Part shown: positions 6,652 through 6,863 of the stretch, one piece after another
Position numbering within the stretch: the first letter of the stretch is position 1
Layout: each line of letters opens with the position of its first letter
Assembly (NCBI GenBank): GCA_023417635.1
Contig: JAEZFF010000010.1
Span: forward strand, 1-6,863
Reading direction: 5' to 3'
Length of the DNA: 6,863 nucleotides
Source: Bacillota bacterium
GTDB lineage: Bacteria > Bacillota > Clostridia > Oscillospirales > Acutalibacteraceae
The notes under the pieces: model-generated
What the model was told of the DNA's origin: nothing
What the model saw: only the letters and a program-made list of their open reading frames with translations
The model's database searches: none
Translations under genes and position numbers: made by a program

Positions 6652-6863
6652 GTATGTTGCATACCGCAACAGCGTGGAGGCAATCAACCGCGCTGTGGAA
6701 ACGGACGCTGCTGCTTTTGTACAGAAAGTGGAACAGGAATACCACAGAAATGTTATGAATATCGCGAAAAAAATCGCTTCCGAAAGCCCCATGTGCAAAC
6801 TTGTTATGCTTGCGGGGCCATCCAGCAGCGGAAAGACCACAACGGCCCATTTGCTGAAAAAAG
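6632..6863 (+). CDS. P-loop nucleoside kinase (uridine kinase/phosphoribulokinase-like), 5' part only
   Basis: The reading frame starts at ATG 6632 and is open to the end of the window (77 codons plus one base), so the gene is cut by the window edge rather than broken. Residues 61-70 read AGPSSSGKTT, a Walker A motif (GPSSSGKT) preceded by a hydrophobic beta-strand, CKLVMLAG. The GPSSSGKTT form is typical of the uridine kinase/PRK-like nucleoside kinases of Clostridia, which transfer phosphate from ATP to a nucleoside in the cytoplasm. About 60 residues precede the P-loop, with a probable helix (AAAFVQKVEQEYHRNVMNIAKKI, split by no motif I know). The long clostridial form with an N-terminal TGS domain would need far more room, so this is the short form if the start is right. 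The overlap with hemZ suggests translational coupling. The substrate cannot be told from this fragment. Confidence 0.75.
   Translation, partial: MRTLTGEYVAYRNSVEAINRAVETDAAAFVQKVEQEYHRNVMNIAKKIASESPMCKLVMLAGPSSSGKTTTAHLLKK

Noticed and set aside
6331..6840. 169-codon open frame on the minus strand
   Set aside because: It spans the hemZ end and the kinase start on the opposite strand; both sense genes carry clear family motifs, so this is a by-product.
1..6863. CRISPR array, mobile element, attachment site, tRNA or defence system
   Set aside because: I looked for regularly spaced repeats, terminal inverted repeats, transposase or integrase motifs and tRNA-like ends and saw none; almost all of the window is explained by five housekeeping genes.

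Overview
The window carries a compact run of housekeeping genes, all read on the + strand: recJ (single-strand DNA exonuclease), a bifunctional (p)ppGpp synthetase/hydrolase of the RelA/SpoT (RSH) family, a glyoxalase II-like metallo-beta-lactamase fold hydrolase, hemZ (radical-SAM, coproporphyrinogen dehydrogenase-like) and the first 77 codons of a P-loop nucleoside/uridine kinase-like gene that runs off the end. The sequence suggests a Gram-positive, strictly anaerobic member of class Clostridia, probably order Oscillospirales (Ruminococcaceae-like). This rests on recJ-relA-MBL-hemZ order, strong AGGAGG-type ribosome sites, a TTG start, and roughly balanced base composition. The taxonomic placement is inference from gene order and protein style, with no database search behind it.

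Layout. Bases 1-240 hold no convincing gene. They contain a perfect 9-bp GC-rich stem-loop (41-69), probably the end of an upstream transcription unit, then an AT-rich stretch ending in a good sigma-A type promoter (208-236, extended -10). A 10-bp imperfect inverted repeat is centred on that -10 box. From about 263/269 to the end, coding is essentially continuous. recJ and relA overlap by about 30 bases. relA and the MBL gene are separated by 33 bases containing a near-perfect Shine-Dalgarno sequence. MBL and hemZ are 4 bases apart, and hemZ overlaps the kinase gene by 20 bases. No terminator is visible inside the run, so one operon driven from the promoter before recJ is the simplest reading.

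Function. RecJ degrades 5' single-stranded ends in recombination and repair. The RSH enzyme makes and degrades the alarmone (p)ppGpp, and both catalytic sites look intact. The kinase probably phosphorylates a nucleoside or related small molecule. HemZ is a radical-SAM enzyme related to HemN/HemW, whose substrate in heme-poor anaerobes is uncertain. The MBL protein is a probable thioester or glyoxalase II-like hydrolase. These jobs are not one pathway, and the grouping looks like conserved clostridial synteny. Nothing here looks like a defence system, mobile element, CRISPR array or new biosynthetic cluster. The items worth a second look are the operator-like promoter repeat, the recJ/relA overlap, the absence of apt and dtd genes that often sit in this neighbourhood, and the open question of HemZ function.
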